From Flavobacterium keumense (GTDB lineage Bacteria; Bacteroidota; Bacteroidia; Flavobacteriales; Flavobacteriaceae), in NCBI RefSeq assembly GCF_029866485.1, contig NZ_CP092332.1, forward strand, positions 186,001-250,000: 64,000 nt of DNA. The letters are read 5' to 3'. Below are positions 43,175 to 51,714 of this stretch, piece after piece (position 1 is the first letter of the stretch; each line of letters begins with the position of its first letter). The notes under the pieces are model-generated. The model searched no databases. It saw only the letters and a list, made by a program, of their open reading frames with translations, and was not told where the DNA came from. The position numbers and the translations under genes are program-made.

Positions 43175-43182
43175 CAAATTTA
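43175..43182 (-). promoter_or_regulatory. -7 box of rlmN, predicted leaderless transcript
   Basis: TAAATTTG on the minus strand matches TAnnTTTG; its last base is 5 nt upstream of the ATG at 43170, so transcription should start at or next to the start codon. Confidence 0.5.
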
Positions 43183-43246
43183 AGGAGTATTTGTTGATTT
43201 ATTTCATCAATTCGTATAAATGCTCGTGTGTGATTTTATAATTTGA

Positions 43247-43254
43247 TAACTTTG
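43247..43254 (+). promoter_or_regulatory. -7 promoter box of the O-methyltransferase gene
   Basis: TAACTTTG matches TAnnTTTG; the predicted leader to the ATG at 43277 is about 18 nt. Confidence 0.5.
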
Positions 43255-43276
43255 CCCCAATTGAAAAAATTATACA

Positions 43277-43918
43277 ATGCACTTCATTTCTCAAGAACTC
43301 GAAGATTATATCGAACAACATTCTGAAAAAGAACCACAACATTTAGCTGCTTTAAACAAAGAAACCTACCAAAAAATTTTGTTGCCACGAATGTTAAGCG
43401 GTCATTTTCAAGGGCGTGTTTTGAGTATGTTGTCTAAATTGATTCGTCCTATAAATATTCTTGAAATAGGTACCTACACAGGTTATTCCGCTTTGTGTTT
43501 GTGTGAGGGAATGCAAGAAAACGGACAATTGCATACCATTGACATCAAAGAAGAGTTAGTTGATTTTCAACGCAAACATTTTGATAAATCGCCTTGGGGC
43601 AACCAAATTGTGCAGCATTTAGGAGAAGCCCTTGACATTATTCCTACTCTTGATATGCAATTTGATTTGGTTTTTATTGATGCCGACAAGGAAAATTATA
43701 TTCATTATTTTGAAATGATTGTTCCCAAAATGAATAAAGGCGGTATTATTTTATCAGATAATGTGTTGTGGAGTGGCAAAGTATTGGAACCGCTTCAAAA
43801 AAATGATGTGAGTACCAAAGTACTTTTAGAATACAATGAATTGCTAAAAAATGACCCTCGAGTAGAAACGGTTTTATTGCCTATTCGGGATGGATTAACT
43901 GTTTCGAGAGTGCTTTAA
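43277..43918 (+). CDS. O-methyltransferase, catechol/caffeoyl-CoA-type
   Basis: A 213-aa SAM-dependent methyltransferase of the class I O-methyltransferase (family 3) type. Motif I is 'ILEIGTYTGYSALCL', motif III-like 'FDLVFIDADKENYIHYF' carries metal-binding Asp, and 'GGIILSDNVLWSGKV' is typical of caffeoyl-CoA and YrrM-like enzymes; 'RDGLTVSRVL' ends the protein. The natural substrate is unknown; YrrM/TrmR-like tRNA modification is one possibility. Its 3' end overlaps the convergent PAP2 gene by 24 bp. Confidence 0.92.
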   Translation: MHFISQELEDYIEQHSEKEPQHLAALNKETYQKILLPRMLSGHFQGRVLSMLSKLIRPINILEIGTYTGYSALCLCEGMQENGQLHTIDIKEELVDFQRKHFDKSPWGNQIVQHLGEALDIIPTLDMQFDLVFIDADKENYIHYFEMIVPKMNKGGIILSDNVLWSGKVLEPLQKNDVSTKVLLEYNELLKNDPRVETVLLPIRDGLTVSRVL

Positions 43919-44461
43919 AACGTATTTTTGATACAATTTGTACGCTATAAACCCAAAACTAGCACCAAACAAATAACCTGTTACAATATCCAACGGATAA
44001 TGCAAGCCCAAGTAAATTCGGCTATACGCAAAAATTAGAGGAAATAAGAATAACAAAAAAGCATAACGATAGTACTTTTTCAAAAGCAAGAATAGAAAAG
44101 TCATCGTTGCCATAGAATTAGCGGCATGACCTGAAAAAAAACTAAAGGTATCGCTTGATTTTACAACTCGTATCACCGACTTTATTTCTGGATTATTGCA
44201 CGGGCGTAGTCGCTGAAAAGTATATTTGAAAAGATTACAGGTTTGATCAGAAACCAAAAGTAATAGCGCAACAAACAATAGTAAGGTTAGTGTTGGTTTT
44301 GTTCCTAACTTTTTATAGACCAAAAACAATAGCATTAAAAAAAATGGCGTCCAATTAGATTGTTTCGTGATGAATAACCAAAATCCGTCATACGTTGCCG
44401 TACCTAAACCATTCAAAAAGACGAATAATTGGGTGTCGAAAGCTAGTACTTTTTCAAGCAT
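43895..44461 (-). CDS. PAP2-family phosphatase
   Basis: A 188-aa integral membrane phosphatase with about five spans. The three PAP2 motifs are visible: 'KYTFQRLRPC' (KX6RP), 'FSGHAANSMA' (PSGH-like, catalytic His) and 'SRIYLGLHYPLDIV' (SRX5HX3D). Likely substrates are undecaprenyl diphosphate or phosphatidylglycerol phosphate; the sequence does not decide. The start codon lies directly at the end of the upstream tatA-type gene (overlap of one base), so they form an operon. It overlaps the convergent methyltransferase gene. Confidence 0.93.
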   Translation of the reverse strand: MLEKVLAFDTQLFVFLNGLGTATYDGFWLFITKQSNWTPFFLMLLFLVYKKLGTKPTLTLLLFVALLLLVSDQTCNLFKYTFQRLRPCNNPEIKSVIRVVKSSDTFSFFSGHAANSMATMTFLFLLLKKYYRYAFLLFLFPLIFAYSRIYLGLHYPLDIVTGYLFGASFGFIAYKLYQKYVLKHSRNS

Positions 44462-44862
44462 TACATTTGGCGTTTAATAGGCCCTTCCACCTCTTCTTCT
44501 TTGGCTACAGCTGCTACTTCTGTTTTATTTTCTTCAACTGAAAGCCCTTGTTTTACTTGAGTCAGTTCAGAAGTCACTGTATTGGAAAAATCAGTCAAAG
44601 TACTTGTGTTTCCTAGTAAGTTTTCTTTTGCCTTATCGATTTCGGCAGTAATATTTCCAGTTAAATCTGCCAATGATTGCTTATCAAAACCATTTTCTTC
44701 AGCTCCTTTTTGAATTTCGTTTTTAATATCATTAGTAGCATGCTTAATCTGCGCCATCGTCTTACCTAATGTTCGTGCAATTTCTGGTACTTTATCAGAA
44801 CCAAAGAGCATTAAAACAACAAACATGATGAAAATTATTTCACCTCCACCTATACCAAACAT
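44461..44862 (-). CDS. tatA: Twin-arginine translocase subunit, TatA/B type
   Basis: A 133-aa protein with an N-terminal membrane helix ('GGEIIFIMFVVLMLFG'), the hinge 'SDKVPEIARTLGKTMAQI' and an amphipathic helix, the TatA/TatB pattern. The tail (about residues 65-133) is longer than in a typical TatA (about 90 aa), closer to TatB, and acidic. It forms or recruits the pore for export of folded proteins. No tatC lies in this window. A -7 box is present 23 nt upstream. Confidence 0.88.
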   Translation of the reverse strand: MFGIGGGEIIFIMFVVLMLFGSDKVPEIARTLGKTMAQIKHATNDIKNEIQKGAEENGFDKQSLADLTGNITAEIDKAKENLLGNTSTLTDFSNTVTSELTQVKQGLSVEENKTEVAAVAKEEEVEGPIKRQM

Positions 44863-44884
44863 AATTTATTTTTTTTCTTGGGGA

Positions 44885-44892
44885 CAAATATA
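44885..44892 (-). promoter_or_regulatory. -7 promoter box of the tatA-PAP2 unit
   Basis: TATATTTG on the minus strand matches TAnnTTTG, with a leader of about 18 nt to the ATG at 44862. The rest of the gap up to 45090 is AT-rich and shows nothing else. Confidence 0.5.
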
Positions 44893-45090
44893 CCAAAATT
44901 CAACTCGGTCTATTTTAAATTTTTCATAAAAAATACAGCTCCCCTAAACTAATTTAGATTAGATTTTATTAAAAATTATAAAAATCAAAAACCATTAAGA
45001 AATTAAGGTAATTAAGGTAAAACTTAATGAATCTTAACAACTTAATGGTTTAAATAAAAATGTAATTGTTCCCTAAATGTAGAACTTTTT

Positions 45091-47334
45091 TTATTCAAAT
45101 TTTGATTTCACTTCTTGCTTTGGCCAAGTGTTATTAGTAACATCAATATCAGCTGTTTCTAAGTTGGGATCAATTTGAATTTTTTTGATCGCTTTTGCCG
45201 TAGCATACACTTTGCGCGCAGTATCGTTATTTTTTCTCCAAATTTGTGCTGGATATTTAAAGCTTTCCTTAGAATCATCCTCATATGTGATTTCAACTAA
45301 AATAGGCATCAACATACCGCCTGGTTTATTGAACGTTACTTCATAGAAGTATTTAGGTGCTTTTAAATTCGCTTTTTCATCTGCAGATAAATTTTGATTT
45401 ACATAGTCAGAAAGCAATTTAACATCCTCGATTTTCAATGCTTTTTTGTCATTTGGATTCACCTCCGCATTTTGTCCTGAAACCAAATACACAAAAGGCC
45501 CTTTATCTAAACCAAAACGTCCTCTTCTCACTTTCACGTCTTTTAAATCAGTCGTTGCTGTTTCAGAAACATAATATTGTTTAACGTCTTCCACCCCAAT
45601 ATCTACAAAATCAGTGGAATAAAACCATCCTCTAATGAACCAATCCAAATCAAAGGCTGAAGCATCTTCCATAGTTCTAAAAAAGTCTTCTGGAGTGGGG
45701 TGCTTGAACTTCCATCGGTTAGCATATACTTTAAAAGCATGGTCGAATAATTCGCGTCCCATAACGGTTTCTCTCAAAATATTCAATCCTGTTGCTGGTT
45801 TCCCGTACGCATTATTACCAAATTGGTAAATGTTTTCAGAATTAGACATAATTGGTTCCAAGAATTTTTGGTCACCACTCATATAAGGAACAATGTTTTT
45901 TGCTGGCCCACGATTAGATGGGTAATTAGCCTCTAATTCTTGTTCTGCCATGTATTGCATAAACGAATTCAATCCTTCGTCCATCCAAGTCCATTGACGC
46001 TCATCAGAATTGACAATCATTGGAAAAAAATTGTGACCTACTTCGTGAATAATCACACTAATCATTCCATGTTTAATTCTATCGCTGGTCACTCCATTTT
46101 CATCTGGTCGACCGTAGTTCCAACAAATCATTGGATATTCCATTCCTTGATCTTCTGCCGAAACCGAAACTGCTTTTGGATACGGATAATCAAACGTATG
46201 CGATGAATAACTTTTCAAGGTATGCGCCACCGTTTTTGTAGAATAATCCCCCCAAAGTGGGTTGGCTTCTTTTGGATACACCGACTCCGCCATGACTACT
46301 TTGTTGTTCAATTTCACAGCCATCGCGTCATAAATAAATTTTCTTGACGAAGCAATTCCAAAATCCCTCACATTTTTAGCACTAAAACGCCAAGTTTTTT
46401 TCTTATCCGAAAATCCTTTTTCATTAGCGATAGCCTCTTCTTGAGTAACAATTACTACTGGTTTATCAAAAGTTTTTTGAGCCAATTCGTATCGCTTCAC
46501 TTGAGCAGGTGTAAATACTTCGGCACGGTTTAGTAATTCTCCCGTTGCATCAATTACATGATCTGCAGGTACTGTAATATTCACATCAAAATTTCCAAAA
46601 GGCAAGGCAAATTCACCACTTCCCCAGAACTGCATGTTTTGCCAACCCTCTACATCATTATACACTGCCATTCTTGGGTAAAATTGAGCAATTACATAAA
46701 TTTTATTGCCATCCTTTTCAAATAATTCATATCCTGAACGCCCCCCTTCTTTTCTATAATTGTTGATATTGTACCACCATTTTGTAGAAAAAACGAATTT
46801 GTCTCCTGGCTTCATTGGCACTGGCAAATTGATGCGCATCATCGTTTGATTGATGGTATAGGATAACGGAGACCCTTTAACATCTTTTACATAGTCAATA
46901 TGAAATCCGCGATCTGGTTTTTCTCTCAAATAGTCTGTCGCAAATTTTTCAGCGGGCAAGACCTGGTCAATTTTTTGGCTTTCTGCCAAAGGAGATTGCG
47001 ATGTTTTTGCTTGTTGGTTTTGATCCAATTGCACCCATAAATACTCTAAAGTATCTGGCGAATTATTCGTATATGTAACCGTTTCTGAACCACTTAATTT
47101 TGAATTTTTATCGTCTAATTCAATGTCAATTTTATAATCTGCTTGTTGCTGATAATAAGCAGGGCCTGGTGCTCCTGCAGCCGTACGAAACATATTGGGC
47201 GTAGCCAACAAATCGTACATCTGACTGAATTTATTCGTATCATATTTTCCGGTTTGCTTTGGCGCTACCGGCGCTGACTTCTCTTGAGCCAAAGTAATTA
47301 CTGGTAACAGTACTAATAATGCGATTTTTTTCAT
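45091..47334 (-). CDS. M1-family zinc metallopeptidase, secreted
   Basis: A 747-aa peptidase with signal peptide 'MKKIALLVLLPVITLAQ'. The zinc site is 'VIIHEVGHNFFP' with the downstream Glu in 'WTWMDEGLNSFMQ', the HExxH-18-E arrangement of M1 aminopeptidases. 'SAEDQGMEYPMICW' takes the place of the GxMEN exopeptidase motif. An N-terminal beta-sandwich and a large C-terminal region follow the family layout. It is likely periplasmic or outer-membrane-associated and degrades peptides. A DUF6702 gene precedes it in the same direction. Confidence 0.93.
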   Translation of the reverse strand: MKKIALLVLLPVITLAQEKSAPVAPKQTGKYDTNKFSQMYDLLATPNMFRTAAGAPGPAYYQQQADYKIDIELDDKNSKLSGSETVTYTNNSPDTLEYLWVQLDQNQQAKTSQSPLAESQKIDQVLPAEKFATDYLREKPDRGFHIDYVKDVKGSPLSYTINQTMMRINLPVPMKPGDKFVFSTKWWYNINNYRKEGGRSGYELFEKDGNKIYVIAQFYPRMAVYNDVEGWQNMQFWGSGEFALPFGNFDVNITVPADHVIDATGELLNRAEVFTPAQVKRYELAQKTFDKPVVIVTQEEAIANEKGFSDKKKTWRFSAKNVRDFGIASSRKFIYDAMAVKLNNKVVMAESVYPKEANPLWGDYSTKTVAHTLKSYSSHTFDYPYPKAVSVSAEDQGMEYPMICWNYGRPDENGVTSDRIKHGMISVIIHEVGHNFFPMIVNSDERQWTWMDEGLNSFMQYMAEQELEANYPSNRGPAKNIVPYMSGDQKFLEPIMSNSENIYQFGNNAYGKPATGLNILRETVMGRELFDHAFKVYANRWKFKHPTPEDFFRTMEDASAFDLDWFIRGWFYSTDFVDIGVEDVKQYYVSETATTDLKDVKVRRGRFGLDKGPFVYLVSGQNAEVNPNDKKALKIEDVKLLSDYVNQNLSADEKANLKAPKYFYEVTFNKPGGMLMPILVEITYEDDSKESFKYPAQIWRKNNDTARKVYATAKAIKKIQIDPNLETADIDVTNNTWPKQEVKSKFE

Positions 47335-47390
47335 TTTGGGGAATTTTAGCTTGTGAAAATACTACTTTTTAACAAATGGACTAATTATAA

Positions 47391-47894
47391 TTAGAATTTT
47401 AACACTTCGGTTTTGTTTGAAGCCGTAAAAAGAACCGTTTGCTTGTTTCCAAAGGCAGTGAAATGCAAAATGTTTTGTTGTTCTGAATTCCAATGCGTTA
47501 ACAATGTATTGGTAATTTCAGCCGAATGTAATTTAGTAACATCGGTAACACGACAATAACAAATCAAGACATCGCCTTCTAGTTCTTTGCTTAAAAAAAC
47601 CACCGGCTTGGATTGACCGTTGACTTTGATTTGCAAGTTTTCGGCAAAATATTTTTTGAGTACTCCTTGATCGTCTGCCGACTCTTTCTCTGAACCCAAA
47701 TACACTTTTTTACCGTATTTTTTTTCGATTGCCAAGTTCAAGTCATCGACAAAAATGCGGGACGTGATTTGGAGCATCTTCTTTTCTGGCGCATAGTTCA
47801 CCTGAAAAATAGCCATATAAAACTTATGGACTACAAAGGCCGAAACACTACAAAACAGCAGCCCTAAAAAGGCCATACAAATGATTTTCTTCAT
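47391..47894 (-). CDS. DUF6702-family secreted protein
   Basis: A 167-aa protein with an N-terminal hydrophobic signal or anchor ('MKKIICMAFLGLLFCSVSAF') and the family features 'HKFYMAIFQVNYAPEKKMLQ', 'ITSRIFVDDLNLAIEKKYGK' and 'YFAENLQIKVNGQ'. I recognise it as DUF6702, which in flavobacteria tends to sit next to M1 peptidase genes; function unknown. It lies 56 nt upstream of the M1 gene and probably shares its transcript. The 200-bp gap above it shows no clear feature. Confidence 0.8.
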   Translation of the reverse strand: MKKIICMAFLGLLFCSVSAFVVHKFYMAIFQVNYAPEKKMLQITSRIFVDDLNLAIEKKYGKKVYLGSEKESADDQGVLKKYFAENLQIKVNGQSKPVVFLSKELEGDVLICYCRVTDVTKLHSAEITNTLLTHWNSEQQNILHFTAFGNKQTVLFTASNKTEVLKF

Positions 47895-48098
47895 TTTTCA
47901 AAAGTAGTAATTCTTTTGAAATGAGAGTAGCGCTTCACTAAGTCGTTACTTTGTAACTTATTTTTTATATTTTAGCATTACGATAAAAACGAATTCGTAT
48001 CAGACTTATACACACCAAACAAGACGCTATGTGTGATTTTGTTAGACATGTAAGCACATTAATAGGCATTTTTTTGAAGAAACCAACAGAAATATCAA

Positions 48099-48848
48099 AT
48101 GAAGAAAATATCTATAATTTTAATTTTATTATTTAGCATTAAATCTTTTTCCCAACAGAAAGACGCTATTAGACTTTCCGATATAAAATTGTGTAACTTA
48201 ACTTTAGAAGATTTAAAACAAAATGACGCAGACTTAAAACAAGCCAATTTAGAAGAGATGAATTTATGTTCTGACGAGTTTGTAGAAGATGGTCGATTTG
48301 AAAATAGAATCGGATATACCTCAAAATTATATCCTGGAGTTATATTCCAAAAATATCATAAGGATTTGAATATAATTGCAAAAATTCATTTATCGAAAGA
48401 TTTCAAAGGGTATTTGCCTGATGGTACATATGTTGACTTAAAAACTATCCAAGCAAGTGAAATAATTGCAAAATATGATAGTTTAGACATTTGGACTTCT
48501 CGAGGTTGTTCAGATTATTTAGGAATAAATAGAAATAAAGAAATTTACTTTTACGTTAAATTAAACCAGAAAAAAAAACCTCGTTATCCAATTGACAACA
48601 AATATTATTCAGAACAGCAAATCGAAGGAATTGATATTGTTTCCGATTGTTATTCAATTCAACAAAATGAACAAAAAATCCAACCTCTTTATATTGTTGA
48701 TGGAAAAGAAGTGACCGAAAAAATTATCGCCGAAATAAAACCTGATGACGTGGACTCTATAAATGTTTTAAAAGAAGTAAGCGCAACCGAAAAGTATGGT
48801 GAAAAAGGTAAAAATGGGGTAATTGAAATTTTTCTGAAAAAGAAATAA
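48099..48848 (+). CDS. Secreted protein with a stand-alone TonB-plug-like C-terminus
   Basis: A 249-aa protein with signal peptide 'MKKISIILILLFSIKSFSQ'. The first two thirds are unrecognised. The last 50 residues ('LYIVDGKEVTEKIIAEIKPD', 'VDSINVLKEVSATEKYGEKG', 'KNGVIEIFLKKK') closely follow the segment found in plug domains of TonB-dependent receptors and in M56/carboxypeptidase-regulatory proteins of Bacteroidota, but no barrel follows. It is a single gene. It may interact with TonB-type proteins in the periplasm; that is an inference. Confidence 0.7.
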   Translation: MKKISIILILLFSIKSFSQQKDAIRLSDIKLCNLTLEDLKQNDADLKQANLEEMNLCSDEFVEDGRFENRIGYTSKLYPGVIFQKYHKDLNIIAKIHLSKDFKGYLPDGTYVDLKTIQASEIIAKYDSLDIWTSRGCSDYLGINRNKEIYFYVKLNQKKKPRYPIDNKYYSEQQIEGIDIVSDCYSIQQNEQKIQPLYIVDGKEVTEKIIAEIKPDDVDSINVLKEVSATEKYGEKGKNGVIEIFLKKK

Positions 48849-48918
48849 AAAAACTAACCGATAGAGTTGATTTTCAAACGAACTAAGTGAACTGACGAAG
48901 TAATCCGTGCCCACAATT

Positions 48919-48941
48919 ATTGACTTCGTCCAGTTTCATTT
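48919..48941. repeat. Second copy of the 'attgacttcgtc' repeat
   Basis: ATTGACTTCGTCCAGTTTCA and the next three bases differ from the block at 12203-12225 at about three positions. It lies in the 149-bp gap downstream of both convergent genes. Confidence 0.5.
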
Positions 48942-48997
48942 CAGGCAGCAGTTGAATAGAAATTCATTTTAGAATAATTGCTGAAATCAAATCCTAC

Positions 48998-49726
48998 TTA
49001 ATTCTCCTTTTTGGGAACAACAATTTCAAGGTATTGTCTAGCCAATTCAGCCAACAAAAACTCAATGGAAGTGTGGTTTTTGGTTTCCAAAACTCGTGTG
49101 AATTTTGGATTTTCAACAGCAAAATACAAAAATCCTTTTACGTAAATCGTTGGAATGTGCAGGGTATTGACCAAATGATTTTGATCAAACATCGATTCAA
49201 GTTGGGCCAAAAAAGTCTCTTTCTTTTCTACTTCCAATTCTTTTTTTAGCATATTTGTTCTGCCCGACATTAGGTTTAATAAGGGGTCTAGCCCAAATCC
49301 CGAAGAAGCTGTTGCTAATTTGCGCTCTGCTGGGGTATATTTTTTTATTCCGTTTGGGATAATCCCTAGGGCTTCTGCAGAGATATTCGGATAACGACTT
49401 ACAACAACTTCTTTCAATTCGTTCATAATAGGTTTCATTTCTACAAAAAACACATTAGTTTGAAGATGCTCTGGCGTTAAGGCTATTTTAACCGACTTGA
49501 ATTGGTAAGCCGATAATAGCAACGTATCACCCACTGCTGCCTTGATGAAAAAATATCCCTCTCTATCTGTTATCGAAGCATTTTCAGTTTTTAGATTAAT
49601 CACATAAATCCCTTCTAGATTAGTCATATCGGCATTGACTTTGCCATGGCATTCAACAGGAACGTTGCCTTGAGCAAAAAGCTGGGCGGTACACCAAAAA
49701 ACTATAAAACAAATCAGTCGTATCAT
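48998..49726 (-). CDS. Secreted carboxypeptidase-regulatory-like domain protein
   Basis: A 242-aa protein with signal peptide 'MIRLICFIVFWCTAQLFAQ'. Residues about 25-100 look like a carboxypeptidase-like regulatory domain: 'CHGKVNADMTNLEGIYVINL', 'ASITDREGYFFIKAAVGDTL' and 'SAYQFKSVKIAL', the beta-sandwich that begins many Bacteroidota outer-membrane proteins. The remaining 140 residues are helical and have no known match. Likely periplasmic. It is a single leftward gene, divergent from pepE. Confidence 0.8.
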   Translation of the reverse strand: MIRLICFIVFWCTAQLFAQGNVPVECHGKVNADMTNLEGIYVINLKTENASITDREGYFFIKAAVGDTLLLSAYQFKSVKIALTPEHLQTNVFFVEMKPIMNELKEVVVSRYPNISAEALGIIPNGIKKYTPAERKLATASSGFGLDPLLNLMSGRTNMLKKELEVEKKETFLAQLESMFDQNHLVNTLHIPTIYVKGFLYFAVENPKFTRVLETKNHTSIEFLLAELARQYLEIVVPKKEN

Positions 49727-49809
49727 ACTATAACCATTCGGGGCGGTTGGAATTGTTCACAAAAGTATTTGAGTACACTCCAAATTAATTATTAATGAGT
49801 TGGTAAAAA

Positions 49810-49843
49810 TTTGTTAATTAAAAAACGGGATTATGTACCTTTA
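49810..49843 (+). promoter_or_regulatory. pepE promoter
   Basis: TTTG (49810-49813), a 22-nt spacer and TACCTTTA (49836-49843; one mismatch to TAnnTTTG) lie 24 nt before the ATG at 49868. It overlaps the upstream TTG-started frame extension, which supports the ATG. Confidence 0.45.
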
Positions 49844-49867
49844 CCCTACTATACAATAATTTTGAAG

Positions 49868-50575
49868 ATGAAAAATATCCTATTGGCAAGCACCTCAACG
49901 GTATATGGAAGTGGCTTTTTGGACTACTTACTTCCTGAATTGGTGCAGCATTTTAAGGACTGCAACACCCTACTTTTTATTCCGTATGCTCGTTCTGGCG
50001 GAATGACACACGAGGAATATACGGCTAAAGTGGCTTTGGCATTCGCCAAAATTAACATTGCCGTAAAAGGAATTCATGAATTTGAAAATCCTGTAGAAGC
50101 CGTTCAAAATGCTGAAGGAATTTTTACCGGAGGAGGAAATACGTTTGTTTTGGTTTCCCAATTATACAAAAATCAAGTAATGGATGTTTTGGCTGAAAAA
50201 CTAAAAAGTGGAACGCCTTATTTAGGTACCAGCGCCGGAAGTAATATTGCAGGATTAACCATTCAAACCACTAATGATATGCCTATTGTGTACCCACCAA
50301 GCTTTCAAACACTGGGAATGATTCCGTTCAATTTGAATCCGCATTTTATAGATTCTGAAGGGCCTGACAATCACATGGGAGAAACCCGAGAAGCAAGAAT
50401 TAAGGAATTTCATGCCTTTAATTCCATTCCTGTTTTAGGACTTCGTGAAGGAAGTTGGCTAGCAATTAAGGGGAATACAATAACGTTAAAAGGCCATCTC
50501 AAAGCGCGACTTTTTAGACAAAATCAGCTACCTGAAGAATTAGAAAGCGGTGCCGATTTAAGTTTTATAAAATAA
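49868..50575 (+). CDS. pepE: Dipeptidase E (alpha-aspartyl dipeptidase)
   Basis: A 235-aa cytoplasmic serine peptidase of family S51 that hydrolyses Asp-X dipeptides. The nucleophile motif is 'GTSAGSNIAG'. 'GIFTGGGNTFVLVSQL' and 'NLNPHFIDSEGPDNHMGETR', with the likely catalytic His, are family signatures. The start was set at 49868 ('MKNILLASTSTVYG') because the family begins there and a promoter-like box lies in the upstream extension. Length matches known PepE proteins. Confidence 0.94.
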   Translation: MKNILLASTSTVYGSGFLDYLLPELVQHFKDCNTLLFIPYARSGGMTHEEYTAKVALAFAKINIAVKGIHEFENPVEAVQNAEGIFTGGGNTFVLVSQLYKNQVMDVLAEKLKSGTPYLGTSAGSNIAGLTIQTTNDMPIVYPPSFQTLGMIPFNLNPHFIDSEGPDNHMGETREARIKEFHAFNSIPVLGLREGSWLAIKGNTITLKGHLKARLFRQNQLPEELESGADLSFIK

Positions 50576-50610
50576 ATCTGTTCTGTCCGTGAAATCCGTG
50601 GCAAATATTT

Positions 50611-50876
50611 AACCGCAGATTCGCAGATTATTTTACAAACTTTTTACCACATAGAAACATAGAAAGGAAGTCTTTGAAAGATTGTGATAGTCATTTCATT
50701 CTTCACATAGCTATGTGAAAAATACGATTATTTCTATCTTTTCTTTTTGTTTACTAATAGCCCTATGTTTCTATGTGGTTAATTTATATCTAATAAATTA
50801 TATCAATAAACAAAATAAATTTTAAGGAAACCGCAGATTCGCAGATTATTTTACAAACTTTTTTACCACATAGAAA
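50611..50876. repeat. Structured repeat block in the pepE-tRNA gap
   Basis: The 336-bp gap 50576-50911 has no gene. A direct repeat beginning AACCGCAGATTCGCAGATTA (47-48 bp) occurs at 50611-50656 and 50829-50876, almost identical. Between them ACCACATAGAAACATAG (50646-50662) has an exact reverse complement at 50763-50779, and a perfect 18-bp palindrome TTCACATAGCTATGTGAA lies at 50702-50719. The whole block could fold into a large stem and looks like a small non-autonomous element. Confidence 0.75.
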
Positions 50877-50883
50877 ATAAAAA

Positions 50884-50905
50884 AGCCGAAACAAAAGTTT
50901 CGGCT
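50884..50905 (-). terminator. Terminator of the first-listed tRNA-Gly
   Basis: AGCCGAAAC/GTTTCGGCT with an AAAA loop is followed on the minus strand by a T-rich run, just downstream of the tRNA-Gly 3' end. Confidence 0.85.
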
Positions 50906-50911
50906 CTAAAG

Positions 50912-50984
<73 letters not shown>

Positions 50985-51006
50985 ATGAAAAACAGTAAAT
51001 AAAAAA

Positions 51007-51025
51007 CCTCAAATTAAATTTGAGG
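51007..51025 (-). terminator. Hairpin between the two tRNA-Gly genes
   Basis: CCTCAAATT/AATTTGAGG forms a near-perfect hairpin with a run of six T residues downstream on the minus strand, ending the upstream tRNA copy. Confidence 0.8.
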
Positions 51026-51031
51026 CTTTAG

Positions 51032-51104
<73 letters not shown>

Positions 51105-51267
51105 ATTTCAACGGTGCAAATATAAATAATAAGTTTTCATGATTGCAAGTTTTTTTCAAAAAAATAACAAACTTCTCTTTTAAAAAAATCAATACCTGTA
51201 CTCCATTTAATTCATAAATATTTTAGTATGAAATTATTATCTCTTTAATTTGTATTAAAATTTTGCT

Positions 51268-51714
51268 TTGAAAAACACCCATTTTATTCAAGAAATTACG
51301 GCAATCGACACCTACCCTGTACGACACGCCATTTTAAGAGCGGGCAAGCCTATTGAAAGTTGTCATTTTGTAGGAGATGAATTATCCTCTACTCATCATT
51401 TTGGCTATTATATAACAACTGAACTCATAGGAGTGATCTCGCTATTTGAAGCTGAAAATACTACTTTTGAGCAACAAAAATCCTTTCAAATTAGAGGAAT
51501 GGCCGTTTTAGAAAGCCATCAAAAGAAAGGCATTGGCGAGGCATTGGTTAGAGAAGCAGAAACCTTTTGTAAAAAACAAAAAACCACATTAATTTGGTTC
51601 AATGCGCGAACTTCAGCGGTTGGATTTTATAAAAAAATGGGCTATGAAATAGAGGGAAACGAATTTGAAATTCAAGAAGTTGGTCCTCATTTCTTGATGT
51701 ATAAAAAAATCTAA
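51268..51714 (+). CDS. GNAT-family N-acetyltransferase
   Basis: A 148-aa acetyl-CoA-dependent transferase. The pyrophosphate-binding motif A is 'QIRGMAVLESHQKKGIGEAL' (the R/Q-x-x-G-x-G/A region 'QKKGIG'), with motif B 'TTLIWFNARTSAVGFYKKMG'. The substrate is unknown. No ATG fits near the N-terminus; a TTG at 51268 ('MKNTHFIQEI...') is the best start, since the first in-frame ATG lies inside the core domain. The 3' end overlaps the convergent L,D-transpeptidase gene by 4 bp. Confidence 0.88.
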   Translation: MKNTHFIQEITAIDTYPVRHAILRAGKPIESCHFVGDELSSTHHFGYYITTELIGVISLFEAENTTFEQQKSFQIRGMAVLESHQKKGIGEALVREAETFCKKQKTTLIWFNARTSAVGFYKKMGYEIEGNEFEIQEVGPHFLMYKKI

